Virus record (IMG/VR): IMGVR_UViG_3300024265_000174
Coordinates: 1-28,425 of that record
DNA: 28,425 bases
Strand: one strand, 5' to 3'
Source of the DNA: a virus
The position numbers were made by a program, and so were the translations under genes. Every line of letters starts with the position of its first letter. Position 1 is the first letter of the stretch. The notes below the pieces were generated by a model that searched no databases, was not told the DNA's origin, and saw only the letters and a program-made list of their open reading frames with translations. This document shows positions 1-8,293 of the stretch, piece by piece.

Positions 1-1
1 G

Positions 2-160
2 GATAGGAGGAATGCCTACTTCACAATCTGGCGCGTCCCGCCACCCGTTGATGCGTGGAAGGGGACAGTATGTCTCTCGCTTGGCAATATCAGTGCTGGG
101 ACTGGAGAGGTACTCAGGCTATCGAGTAACCCATGTACTACTAGGAATTACCGGAGGTAA
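2..160 (+). CDS. C-terminal end of a gene cut by the left edge
   Basis: Frame 2 is open from the window edge to a TAA at 158-160, giving 52 residues that start DRRNAYFTIWRVPPP and end TTRNYRR. The aromatic and hydrophobic content looks like folded protein. The last codons contain the GGAGG (153-157) that serves as ribosome binding site for the next gene, as elsewhere in this operon. A competing reading in frame 3 (ATG at 12, ending in a TGA at 162-164 that overlaps the next ATG) gives a less protein-like 50-residue product and has its GGAGG only one base from the ATG. The position upstream of virion genes suggests a structural protein, but no family can be named from this fragment. Confidence 0.5.
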   Translation, partial: DRRNAYFTIWRVPPPVDAWKGTVCLSLGNISAGTGEVLRLSSNPCTTRNYRR

Positions 161-163
161 CTG

Positions 164-676
164 ATGCCGACAGATATACCAGGTATCCGTCCTGATGTAG
201 ATGTACCAGCAGTCGATCCAGCTGGCTTTGACGACACTGGCGAGGCTGTTGGGATAGATGAGATATTGCTAGCCCTAGAGAAAAGGATTCCAGGACTACG
301 TGAGCTTCTGATCGAATGGAATAGTGACAGTCTCGGCCATGGTGCTCATAGAGTTGCCAGCCGACTAGGTACAGAGGCACTAGGTACAGCTTATGGTCCA
401 CAGACAGGAACGAACATTATGGATCTTATAGGACTCACTCGTGAGTCAATCACTGGTGCCAAGGGTATGTGGTCGGGCGAACCGTTCTTCACCCCAACTG
501 GAACCACTGTAGGTTTCGACTGGGGGGACATAGGTGCTAATCGAGAGGGTCAGGAGCAGGGTAGAGACGCAATAGCTCAGAACCCACTTATGGCAGGATT
601 GTCCCGTGGTATCCCCGGGATCACCATTCCTGAGCAGGCGATCAAGTTGATAATGCAGCTAGCTGAGGGACAATAA
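164..676 (+). CDS. Hypothetical virion-operon protein, 170 aa
   Basis: I do not recognise a family. The ATG at 164 lies 6 nt after GGAGG (153-157), and the TAA shares a base with the ATG of the glycosyltransferase gene. The protein begins with a Pro/Asp-rich stretch (PTDIPGIRPDVDVPAVDP). A short amphipathic helix follows near residues 31-50, then a Gly-rich middle. The C-terminal half contains 'LMAGLSRGIPGITIPEQAIKL', typical of loosely ordered phage virion proteins. There is no signal peptide and no transmembrane segment. Its place at the head of a coupled structural cluster makes a minor head or ejection-related role possible, but this is inference from position only. Confidence 0.75.
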   Translation: MPTDIPGIRPDVDVPAVDPAGFDDTGEAVGIDEILLALEKRIPGLRELLIEWNSDSLGHGAHRVASRLGTEALGTAYGPQTGTNIMDLIGLTRESITGAKGMWSGEPFFTPTGTTVGFDWGDIGANREGQEQGRDAIAQNPLMAGLSRGIPGITIPEQAIKLIMQLAEGQ

Positions 677-1341
677 TGGATCTCCTTTTTGCATGTCCTA
701 CCTATGGACCTACGGAGCCTGACGCAGACCGCTCTAGGCGAGCTGCGATCATGCACGCTGCCAACTTCGGGGGGAAGTGGTTGGGTGACATCTCGACCAA
801 CCGGATGAAGTTCGACGTAGCCCGTGATGCTGTTGCTAAGGAGGCTTGCAACATGGAAGGTGCTTCTGACGCCTACGTGTTCTGGTGCGACAGTGACGTG
901 ATTCTGCCTCCTGATGCCATCAGTGTCCTTGCCCACATGGCGGTCGAGAAAGGCTACCACTTTGTCACCGGCATCTACTTTCAGCGCGAATGTGATCACT
1001 GGCCACTCGTTGCTCACAGGTCGCCCAACAAGGGATTCCAGTGGATTGCTAGGTGGCCCGAGGGGTCGGTGTTCCCTGCTGATGGCTGTGGGTTCGGGTG
1101 TGTCTTGACTTCAGTAGCCATGTTGCAAGACATCGGTGAAATGTGGTTCAATTACGAGAAGTTTAGCGAGGACTTCGACTTTTGCGTGAAGGCTAAGAAT
1201 AAGGGCTACCAGCTGATGGTGAATAGCAACGTCCTATGTGGCCATCTAGCTGATCCTGTGCCTGTCACTGTCGAGACCTTCAAGCAGAAGCATCCGGAGT
1301 TCTGGGAGAAGAAAAATGAAACTAGTCAAGCTGTTGTTTGA
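676..1341 (+). CDS. GT-A fold glycosyltransferase-like protein
   Basis: Predicted nucleotide-sugar glycosyltransferase of the GT-A (GT2-like) type. The protein begins with a beta strand (MDLLFACPTYG). The metal-binding D-x-D is seen as FWCDSD at residues 69-74, after an alanine-rich helix with the usual position of the 'NxxR..A' region (NRMKFDVARDAVA). Residues 163-171 (FSEDFDFCV) match the C-terminal acidic ED segment expected to bind the acceptor or base, and a conserved-looking His follows in CGHL (188-191). The 221-residue length suits the short phage versions. It sits between virion genes, with a 1-nt overlap upstream and a 26-nt overlap downstream. Such genes are known in phages and may modify virion proteins, DNA or host surface sugars; which of these applies cannot be told here. 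Confidence 0.75.
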   Translation: MDLLFACPTYGPTEPDADRSRRAAIMHAANFGGKWLGDISTNRMKFDVARDAVAKEACNMEGASDAYVFWCDSDVILPPDAISVLAHMAVEKGYHFVTGIYFQRECDHWPLVAHRSPNKGFQWIARWPEGSVFPADGCGFGCVLTSVAMLQDIGEMWFNYEKFSEDFDFCVKAKNKGYQLMVNSNVLCGHLADPVPVTVETFKQKHPEFWEKKNETSQAVV

Positions 1342-1600
1342 GAAGCGTACGGTGGACGTCGATGGCGCGAACACGGAGGTCTGGATTAAGCTCCCGTACA
1401 ACCGTGTTCGGTACATCCTTCCCGGAAGTCGCAACGCTGGTGAGTGGTCTATCGAGCCTGTCAACGTGTCCGACACCGAGGATTTCGATAACCCTGCGGC
1501 CGAGCCCAAGAGAGGTCTGACTGACAAGACCTATATTGTTGGTGTTGGGTTCGCTGCCAGAGACACTGAAGTCATGAGCTTCGATGCAAAGGTCACGTAA
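1316..1600 (+). CDS. Small beta-rich hypothetical protein, 94 aa
   Basis: No family recognised. The ATG at 1316 lies inside the 3' end of the glycosyltransferase gene, preceded by a purine-rich GGGAG at about 1304. The TAA shares its last base with the ATG of the next gene. The sequence alternates strands (MKLVKLLFEKRTVDVDG, EVWIKLPYNRVRYILPG, KTYIVGVGFAARDTEVMSF) and looks like a small beta domain with no catalytic signature. The coupled position between the glycosyltransferase and the adaptor genes suggests a minor virion or assembly role. Confidence 0.72.
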   Translation: MKLVKLLFEKRTVDVDGANTEVWIKLPYNRVRYILPGSRNAGEWSIEPVNVSDTEDFDNPAAEPKRGLTDKTYIVGVGFAARDTEVMSFDAKVT

Positions 1601-2259
1601 TGAACTTCGGGGATCTCCAATCAGAGGTCTTCCTTCGCATTGAAGAGTCAGAGTCAAGCCCAGACTACTGGGCGCTCAGCGAAGTCAAACAGGCTCTCAA
1701 TGAAGGCTGGGAAGACTTGGCTCGTCGAACCAAGTGGTTCAAGAGCAGTGTCATGTTTGCACTTCAAGATGAAGTCACTTACTACAGCCTCTTGGATCAT
1801 TGTCCTGAAGAGCCGATCTGTGTTGACGCCATCTGGGACCTGAGTACTGAGAGATGGTTCAACCACACGTCAGTGAAAGACCTTGAAGTCAGTAGCTACT
1901 ACCGGTGGGAGGCTATCGGGGGCTCTTCCATCAACTACTTCATCCGTGGGGCACTCCAGCTTGGGGTGCATCCCTACCCGATACTATCGGACTCGGCGCA
2001 CAACAGTGACATGATCAAGGTCTACTACACAGGTATCCCATTCCCTCTAGGACCTGATGACTACTCAATCCCGTTCCGCGAGCTGGAGCTGCCTCTGATC
2101 ACGTATGCACTCTATGATCTGAAAGGTCAAGAGGGGGAAGACACCTTTGCACTCCAGCTTTGGGCCGAGTATATTGAGGAAGCCAACAAGGTGAGGTCCT
2201 GGGTGAGGGGACACTACACCAGAGGAATCGAGAGGAGACACCGTGCGCTCGATGAGTAA
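1600..2259 (+). CDS. Adaptor-like head-tail connector protein 1
   Basis: Probably a phage adaptor (the ring between portal and tail), of the sort seen in SU10-like short-tailed phages; this is pattern recognition, not a search result. The N-terminal helices (GDLQSEVFLRIEES... LSEVKQALNEGWEDLARRTKWF, about residues 3-48) have the layout of adaptor helix bundles. A beta-rich middle and a C-terminal helix (TFALQLWAEYIEEANKVR) follow. The gene is coupled by TAATG to its upstream neighbour and overlaps the next gene by 17 nt. The next product shares the same N-terminal pattern, so the two may be distant paralogues. An alternative is a generic virion protein. Confidence 0.7.
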   Translation: MNFGDLQSEVFLRIEESESSPDYWALSEVKQALNEGWEDLARRTKWFKSSVMFALQDEVTYYSLLDHCPEEPICVDAIWDLSTERWFNHTSVKDLEVSSYYRWEAIGGSSINYFIRGALQLGVHPYPILSDSAHNSDMIKVYYTGIPFPLGPDDYSIPFRELELPLITYALYDLKGQEGEDTFALQLWAEYIEEANKVRSWVRGHYTRGIERRHRALDE

Positions 2260-2980
2260 TGTCACGACTGAGGCAGCTCTCAGGCTTGGCGATAGTGGCA
2301 ATGCTATCTGGACGCTAGCTGAGCTACAACGCTACGTCAAGGATGGCTATGACCTCCTCTGCAGAGAGACACTGTGTCTCTGGAGCCAGACATACCTCAA
2401 TGATCGTGCGGGCCAGTCCGACTATGTCCTCCCTACAGACTTTGTCGCATCTGATCGAGCTACGTGGAATGCCAAGCCCATGCGAGAGATCAGTGAGGGC
2501 CGTCTACGTACCTTGGACCACCAGTACCAGAATGAGAGTGCTACAACTGGCAAGCCTGAGTCATACTACATTGACGGTATGAGGAGTCTCCGTAAGCACC
2601 CGGTACCAGATACTACAGTCACTACAACTGCGATTACCTTCCCGACGACCGCAGCAGTCCTGAACTTCAGGCTGGAATACTTCCGTCTGGGTGCTGACCT
2701 TAGCTCATACGCCTTCGAGATCCCAAGCTCGTGGACGAAGACCATACGACACTATGCGATGTACAAGGCGTACAAGAGACATGGTGACGGGTTCAACAGT
2801 AAGCTCTACAAACACTATCAGGCGCGCTGGGAGTTCGACCTGGATGATCTGAGGAAGGCCAGAGGTACCTTAGTGTCGTCGCGTAGGGTGATCGCCGGCA
2901 GAAGAGGAACAGGGACGAGGGGTCGTAGACCTCCTACCCCGAGATTGCCGTGGAGATACGGCAGAATAGTGAGAGGCTAA
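2243..2980 (+). CDS. Adaptor-like head-tail connector protein 2
   Basis: Similar in layout to the preceding protein: an N-terminal helical pair with 'WTLAELQRYVKDGYDLLCRET' (about residues 24-44), then aromatic-rich beta segments (ESYYIDGMRSLRKHPVPD) and a helical 'TIRHYAMYKAYKRHGDGFNSKLYKHYQARWEFDL' region. The 245-residue protein ends in an unusually Arg-rich tail (RRVIAGRRGTGTRGRRPP onwards) likely to contact DNA or another virion protein. I take the GTG at 2243 as start because AGGAG (2232-2236) is 6 nt upstream; the in-frame ATG at 2252 would be 15 nt away. It overlaps the first adaptor gene by 17 nt. The adaptor call is inferred from layout and position. Confidence 0.65.
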   Translation: MRSMSNVTTEAALRLGDSGNAIWTLAELQRYVKDGYDLLCRETLCLWSQTYLNDRAGQSDYVLPTDFVASDRATWNAKPMREISEGRLRTLDHQYQNESATTGKPESYYIDGMRSLRKHPVPDTTVTTTAITFPTTAAVLNFRLEYFRLGADLSSYAFEIPSSWTKTIRHYAMYKAYKRHGDGFNSKLYKHYQARWEFDLDDLRKARGTLVSSRRVIAGRRGTGTRGRRPPTPRLPWRYGRIVRG

Positions 2981-2981
2981 C

Positions 2982-3641
2982 ATGACTCCTACATTCCAGT
3001 TCTTTAGTAGCTATGGTATTGCTGACACCTTCTACTTCACTGTCCCTGTACCTGCAGGAACCAACGACGACAGGTTGCTCAATGCAGCAGTACCTTGGAT
3101 AGCAGGTGACGTCAAGATCAGCAAGAATGGTGGGGCTGTGGCGAACATCACGTCTCTGCCTACCCGTATAGGAACTACGCCTATTTACAGTATGGCTCTT
3201 ACAGCAGCAGAGATGTCTGCTGAATGGATCGTGGTCTACCTGGTTGACGCAAATGGACCAGCGTGGAGAGATACTACGATCATAGTCAGTACGGTGATGA
3301 GGCTAGGCCGCCTTGTTGTTGACGCTACCCAAATTGGCGGGAATTACAGTGCTCTTGATCTGACTGGTGTTGGCAATAAGTGTGGGCTACAGGTAGAGGG
3401 GGCCTCAGATGCTTACATCACGAACCTCTTTGACCAGCTTGAAGGGACAGAGCCGTCTGGGGCACCAGCTGACAATGCCTCGTTCGCCGCGATCTGGAGG
3501 GACATGAAGAGGAGGTTCACCAACCGGATCCTCCAGACCTCTACGGCCCAGACTCGCTACAAGGACGACAGTGTCACTATATGCTGGTCTAGGGTAGTGT
3601 CCGACGATAGTTCGACATTCACGATCCAAAAGGTGAGCTAA
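2982..3641 (+). CDS. Beta-rich virion protein, 219 aa
   Basis: No named family is assigned. The N-terminal half (DTFYFTVPVPAGTNDD, GDVKISKNGGAVANI, IYSMALTAAEMSAEWIVVYLVD) reads as a beta-sandwich of the kind common in phage tail and baseplate proteins, where a supplied value and a 'k.s.dGg' hairpin recur. The C-terminal half contains helical 'FAAIWRDMKRRFTNRIL' and a small beta end. The ATG follows GAGAGG at an acceptable distance, and the TAA shares a base with the ATG of the very large tail gene. The neighbours, adaptor genes before and nozzle-like gene after, point to a neck or tail component. Confidence 0.7.
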   Translation: MTPTFQFFSSYGIADTFYFTVPVPAGTNDDRLLNAAVPWIAGDVKISKNGGAVANITSLPTRIGTTPIYSMALTAAEMSAEWIVVYLVDANGPAWRDTTIIVSTVMRLGRLVVDATQIGGNYSALDLTGVGNKCGLQVEGASDAYITNLFDQLEGTEPSGAPADNASFAAIWRDMKRRFTNRILQTSTAQTRYKDDSVTICWSRVVSDDSSTFTIQKVS

Positions 3642-6600
3642 TGCCCAACCTATTCCGCAAGCCAGGTACCTGGAAGTGGGATCCCAGCGCTGACCAGTTC
3701 AACGCTCCAGCTGGGACACTGCTTCGGGCTGACAACCTCGTCTTCGATGAACGCATCACAGCGAAGCTCCGTGATGGGTCTACCAAGATATACACTGGTC
3801 TCGGAGACGAGGTTCACTCGCTGTACACAGCCTACATTGACGGTGTCAGGTACCGGTATGCTGGGGCTGGCGACAGTATCTTCTGCAACGGTGTAGATAT
3901 CGAAGTCGAGTTTGACACTGCCTTAGCTACTACCCCCAGTGAGAAGGTCAGCAAGAGGATCGCTATGGGTTCGTGGCTAGGGACAGTGTTCACAACCCGT
4001 GGCTCTACTAGGATGAAGCATGATGGCTCTGAGGCTACTAGGTGGGGCCTCGACAAGCCTGATGGGAAGCCAATCGTAGAGAAAGCACCCGCCGTGACAA
4101 AGTACTTCTCCAACTGCAATACAGACGAGAGCCCAGCGTGGTCAGTGTCTGAAGGTACTGCAACAAGCCCCTATCCAGATGGGAGTCAAGGCGAGGCAAC
4201 TGGGTCTATCGAGCTGACTCCAGATGCAGCTACTGGACGGATTACCATCGACAGGAAGATCAATGCAGACGGGAGCGATGAAGACTACTGGACCATCCAA
4301 GGATACACGGGTGAGGATACTGACATTATTGACGTCGTAGCTTGGATCCAGAAGCCTGTTGACTTGGAAACCCTTGCTCTGGTCATTGGTGTTTCCGATG
4401 ATGCAGACCCGTTTGTAACAGACCAGTACACCTATGCCTTCCAGACAGGTGGGTCTGTGATCTTCCCCCCTCTTCGATCTGCCGATGCTGTGGGAGAGAT
4501 GGTCAAGAGGCTAGTTAGGGCCAAGTATAGGTCACCACCTAGCAAGGAGGAGGAAGATGGCGGTAGCCGAGAAGATGAAGAGAAAGAGATCGAGCGGATA
4601 CTGTCGGATCTTGGCAAGCATGACAATGAGCAGCACAAGGAGCTTGCTGCTGCCACCAATCCTGGATGGGTCCACTTCTCTGTCCCGCGTGGATCTTTCG
4701 AGCGCTGGGGAGCAACCCCGGGCCGTAACTGGAAAACTGTCACCGGCTGCAGGATCATCGCTAAGGTCGTGTCAGGCACAACAGGAGTGATCAGGTTCGA
4801 CAACTTCCTCGTCCGTGGAGGTGGTACAAGAGCACTGACTGGGGACTTCCAGTTCGCATACCAGGCAGTTCGTAGCCGTGGCGGGGATAGACAGTATGTA
4901 GAGATGTCGCAAGCAAGTGAGCCCAGCGAGATAGTGCACTTTGATACCCAGGGTGCCCTAATCACTATCAAGGCCGATGCTCTTGCCGCACTAGACCCAA
5001 ATGCTGACAGTATCTGGCTCTATATCACTGGTGGCCTACTCGACGACTGGTACCGTGTAGCAGTTCTCGATGCCAAGCCGTTTGACGACAATTTCAACAT
5101 TGATGAGTTCCCGAGAAGTGTAGATGGCGTGATATCGGCAGCTGACAGGGCTAGGTTGGGTAGCTGGGGGGGTTCAATCCCTGGTAGCCTAGACATCTGG
5201 GATCCATTGGATATCAGTAGCTTGACAATGTGGCTTAATGCCAATGATCTAGGTATGTGGCTAAAGGATGGCGACGCAGTAAAGTATTGGCCTAGTAGGT
5301 CTGGTCAAGATAGTTACGGCTGGGTACCTACAGAGATCGCTTCGCTGGAGTGTTGGCTACGAGCAGAGGGCAACTGCTATACAGACAACGGTGTCACCGC
5401 AGCTGTAGACGGTGATCTGGTACAAGAGTGGACCGACATCAGTTCTGGGGCCGATCAGCACTTCAGACAAGCTGTAGGAGCAAACAAGCCTGTCTACAAG
5501 ACTGGTGTTATCAACGGAAGAGCTGCGCTAAGGTTTGACGGAGCAGATGATCTACTTGAGTCGATCAACGCAGCATCCAACTTCCTTAATGTCGCAAGCA
5601 AAACGATTGTAGCAGTCTACAAATCAACGTCCAATGGGTCATCCTCCCCTGATGGCCCTGGCATAGTCAGTTGTAAGGATAGCCCGTTCTGGGGGATGCT
5701 TGTAGGAAATGACACCCTCGTATGTTACAACTACGATACAGGCGGTGACGTAGCTTCTCAGTCTGCAGATCATGGGTTTTGGGCAGTGGGAACGTACTGG
5801 CACGGTAGCGCTAGTGTGGAGTGTGGCCATAATAACTCCCACAGTACAGGCAGAGATTCTACTGTCTCTAACAATACTTCTGACCTAGACGACAACGCAT
5901 ATGTCGGCGCATCGCGCAGCGCGGGCGCAGGCAACTTCTTCAGAGGAGACATCGCCGAGGTATTACTCTTTGACACAGCCTTGAATGACCTTGACCTCAC
6001 TAGACTCTATCGTTACTTGTCTCGAAGATATGACCTACCTATGCCGGCCAAACAACACTCCAATCTCAACAGAGGGTATGGAGCAGCACAATATACAGCT
6101 ACCAACCAGCCGACATTCAAAGCTAAAGTACCGCAATTAAAAGATAACGGTGGCGTATACTTTGATGGGTCTGATAATGGGATGATCACAGATGGACTAC
6201 TCAGCGATATGCAAGACGCAGATGCTGGTACAGTGTTCATAGTAGCTGTAGTAGAAGGAGTAGATGCAGGGGCAGGGACTGGTAGTCCTAACAATAACAC
6301 GATCTTTGGGGGTGATGGTGACCAGAGCGCACTGGCCTTGTATGGTGGTACTGAACCATATGCTGAAGCATGGAATGACGATGGAGCAGAGGACTATACC
6401 CCTGCTGTAGCTATCTTGACAGACCATCCTATTGTCTTCTGTATGTGGCGAGACGGGACTGACCTTGAGCTAGGCGTAAACGATGCTAGAGAAGCATCTA
6501 GGGCCTCTGTCGCTAGTGGTAACTCGTCATCGATAGCATCTCAACAAGCGATAGGTACCCTCTTCGGTCAGTATAGTGGTAACTACCCATTCCAAGGGTG

Positions 6601-8293
6601 GATTGCAGAAATCCTTACGTTTGATGCAGCTCTTAGTGAGGAAGACTGCAAGAAGGTCGAGAGTTACCTTGCTATCAAGTATATTCCTGGGGGTGTAATT
6701 TATCCTGGGACTGCGGAACGTCCTCCCGAAGGAGAATCCCTCGATAGAGTCAATAGGCTCGTCGTATCTACACCTACTGTAGCTGAGGATACAGCTATCG
6801 GAGTTGGTGACCTCGTTGTCAAACTCCCCGCCTGTGAGATCGACGCTAGAGTCCAGGGCATCAAGCTACCTAGTAGCTACTTCCGGCCGCCTGAGGAGAT
6901 CATGGGCTGCGCCGGACCCTACGCTGGTAGGTACTTCCTACTGACGTCAGATGGCTATGTCTACCCTAGCCGTCCTTGGAACCCGAGTCTGTTCAAGTTC
7001 TTCCATGCTCTGCGAGTAGGTGACGCTACTGACACTGCCTTGTGGATCAAGAAGACTAGATCCGGTATCTACATAGGTACCTCGAAGGACCTGTGGAGGA
7101 TATACGGCACTGGGATCGAGTACCCTGATGGAACGATTGACTTTGCCTTAGAATCCCTCAATGTTGGTGATCCACCTATCGACAATATGGTAGCTGAAGA
7201 CACCAACATCCTAGTCTACCGAGCTGCCTATGGATTCATGATGGTGGTAGACGGTGTAGTCACCCCCATCCCTATGGATAGTATCGAGCCTCTCTACCGT
7301 GGTGAGACTAGATACGGTATCTCGGGGTTCCAGTGGGGCACCGATGGCGAGTTCAAGGCGTGCCTCTCTGGTGCCAAGCTCTATGTCATTGTCCCCGAAG
7401 GCAGTGACACCTACAAGTCCACGAAGGTATACCGCTTTGACACTGCCACTAGCGCGTGGCACAGGTTTGTATACTCGGCAACCTTCTTGTCGATCTACAG
7501 TGAGCGCGATGGAACAGTGTTAGCTGGTGACGACTCCGGCAACGTCTGGCAGCTAGAGACAGGTACCCAGGACGAAAGTACCGACATTGACGTCACACTG
7601 TGGGCACCGTTCGACAACGATGGCGCTCCATTGAATCGGAAGGACCCGTTCGACATGGCGATGGAACTAGACACTGATGGTGATGAGCTTGTTGTCGATA
7701 TCTACAAGGATGGAGTGACCGGCGCAGCAGAGACCTCAGTGTCAGTCTCCTCAGTGCTCAATGACGTCTACCGTTCCACCTTGACGGCTATAGGGGGCTT
7801 CCGCTCGCTAGCTATGCGGATGACAGGTAGCTTCTCCAAGTTCATGCTGCAGTGGTTCAACGTCTCCTATCGCCTGAGGCCGCAGCATCGGTTCCACGTT
7901 GATACAGGCTACATCAGGAGCAACCGTGAGCGTGTCCAGTGGTTCCGTGTGCTAGAGATTTGCATGCGAGCCGAGAACGATGTGACAGTGACCCCCTACT
8001 TCGACGATACTGCTCATGCTGCCAAGACCATCACAGTTACAGCTGGGAAGGTGACAGTGTACCGTGTACCTCTAGGCCGTGAGTACAAGGGGTATGCACC
8101 TCGCGTTGTGCTCGCTACTACAGCTGCAGCAGGTACAGGTATCGACGGGTTCGAACTGTACTGGATCAAGTTCAAGCACCGGCGCACAGGTGACGACTTC
8201 AAGAACGACGTCAAGTTCGCCTATACGGACCTAGCAGATGCCTTAGTGATCAAACCATCAAGGTCGAGCGCAGGAGCTAGGGGTGAGCGATGA
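3641..8293 (+). CDS. Giant tail hub/nozzle-like protein with nested LamG-like lectin domains
   Basis: A 1550-residue tail protein. The ends look like one scaffold: residues 1-150 (FRKPGTWKWDPSADQFNAP, LRADNLVFDERITAKLRDGS) and 1080-1450 (blade-like repeats such as 'DTALWIKKTRSGIYIGTSKDLW' and 'YRFDTATSAWHRFVYSATF') resemble nozzle/hub proteins of short-tailed phages with a propeller-like fold. Inserted between them are a beta jelly-roll (about 150-420) interrupted by a Glu/Lys-rich charged insert (301-335), and two concanavalin/LamG-like domains. The outer LamG-like domain starts near residue 525 (LTMWLNANDLGMWLKDG...WPSRSG), breaks at about 560, and resumes near 812 (GYGAAQYTATNQPTF...VYFDGSDNGM) to about 1015. 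A complete second LamG-like domain occupies 565-810. LamG domains commonly bind glycans, so host-surface recognition is likely. The start overlaps the upstream stop by one base. Confidence 0.72.
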   Translation: MPNLFRKPGTWKWDPSADQFNAPAGTLLRADNLVFDERITAKLRDGSTKIYTGLGDEVHSLYTAYIDGVRYRYAGAGDSIFCNGVDIEVEFDTALATTPSEKVSKRIAMGSWLGTVFTTRGSTRMKHDGSEATRWGLDKPDGKPIVEKAPAVTKYFSNCNTDESPAWSVSEGTATSPYPDGSQGEATGSIELTPDAATGRITIDRKINADGSDEDYWTIQGYTGEDTDIIDVVAWIQKPVDLETLALVIGVSDDADPFVTDQYTYAFQTGGSVIFPPLRSADAVGEMVKRLVRAKYRSPPSKEEEDGGSREDEEKEIERILSDLGKHDNEQHKELAAATNPGWVHFSVPRGSFERWGATPGRNWKTVTGCRIIAKVVSGTTGVIRFDNFLVRGGGTRALTGDFQFAYQAVRSRGGDRQYVEMSQASEPSEIVHFDTQGALITIKADALAALDPNADSIWLYITGGLLDDWYRVAVLDAKPFDDNFNIDEFPRSVDGVISAADRARLGSWGGSIPGSLDIWDPLDISSLTMWLNANDLGMWLKDGDAVKYWPSRSGQDSYGWVPTEIASLECWLRAEGNCYTDNGVTAAVDGDLVQEWTDISSGADQHFRQAVGANKPVYKTGVINGRAALRFDGADDLLESINAASNFLNVASKTIVAVYKSTSNGSSSPDGPGIVSCKDSPFWGMLVGNDTLVCYNYDTGGDVASQSADHGFWAVGTYWHGSASVECGHNNSHSTGRDSTVSNNTSDLDDNAYVGASRSAGAGNFFRGDIAEVLLFDTALNDLDLTRLYRYLSRRYDLPMPAKQHSNLNRGYGAAQYTATNQPTFKAKVPQLKDNGGVYFDGSDNGMITDGLLSDMQDADAGTVFIVAVVEGVDAGAGTGSPNNNTIFGGDGDQSALALYGGTEPYAEAWNDDGAEDYTPAVAILTDHPIVFCMWRDGTDLELGVNDAREASRASVASGNSSSIASQQAIGTLFGQYSGNYPFQGWIAEILTFDAALSEEDCKKVESYLAIKYIPGGVIYPGTAERPPEGESLDRVNRLVVSTPTVAEDTAIGVGDLVVKLPACEIDARVQGIKLPSSYFRPPEEIMGCAGPYAGRYFLLTSDGYVYPSRPWNPSLFKFFHALRVGDATDTALWIKKTRSGIYIGTSKDLWRIYGTGIEYPDGTIDFALESLNVGDPPIDNMVAEDTNILVYRAAYGFMMVVDGVVTPIPMDSIEPLYRGETRYGISGFQWGTDGEFKACLSGAKLYVIVPEGSDTYKSTKVYRFDTATSAWHRFVYSATFLSIYSERDGTVLAGDDSGNVWQLETGTQDESTDIDVTLWAPFDNDGAPLNRKDPFDMAMELDTDGDELVVDIYKDGVTGAAETSVSVSSVLNDVYRSTLTAIGGFRSLAMRMTGSFSKFMLQWFNVSYRLRPQHRFHVDTGYIRSNRERVQWFRVLEICMRAENDVTVTPYFDDTAHAAKTITVTAGKVTVYRVPLGREYKGYAPRVVLATTAAAGTGIDGFELYWIKFKHRRTGDDFKNDVKFAYTDLADALVIKPSRSSAGARGER

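Noticed and set aside
4432-4971. A 179-residue - strand frame inside the giant tail gene
   Set aside because: It is antisense to a continuous, domain-consistent 1550-residue reading frame and has no ribosome site.
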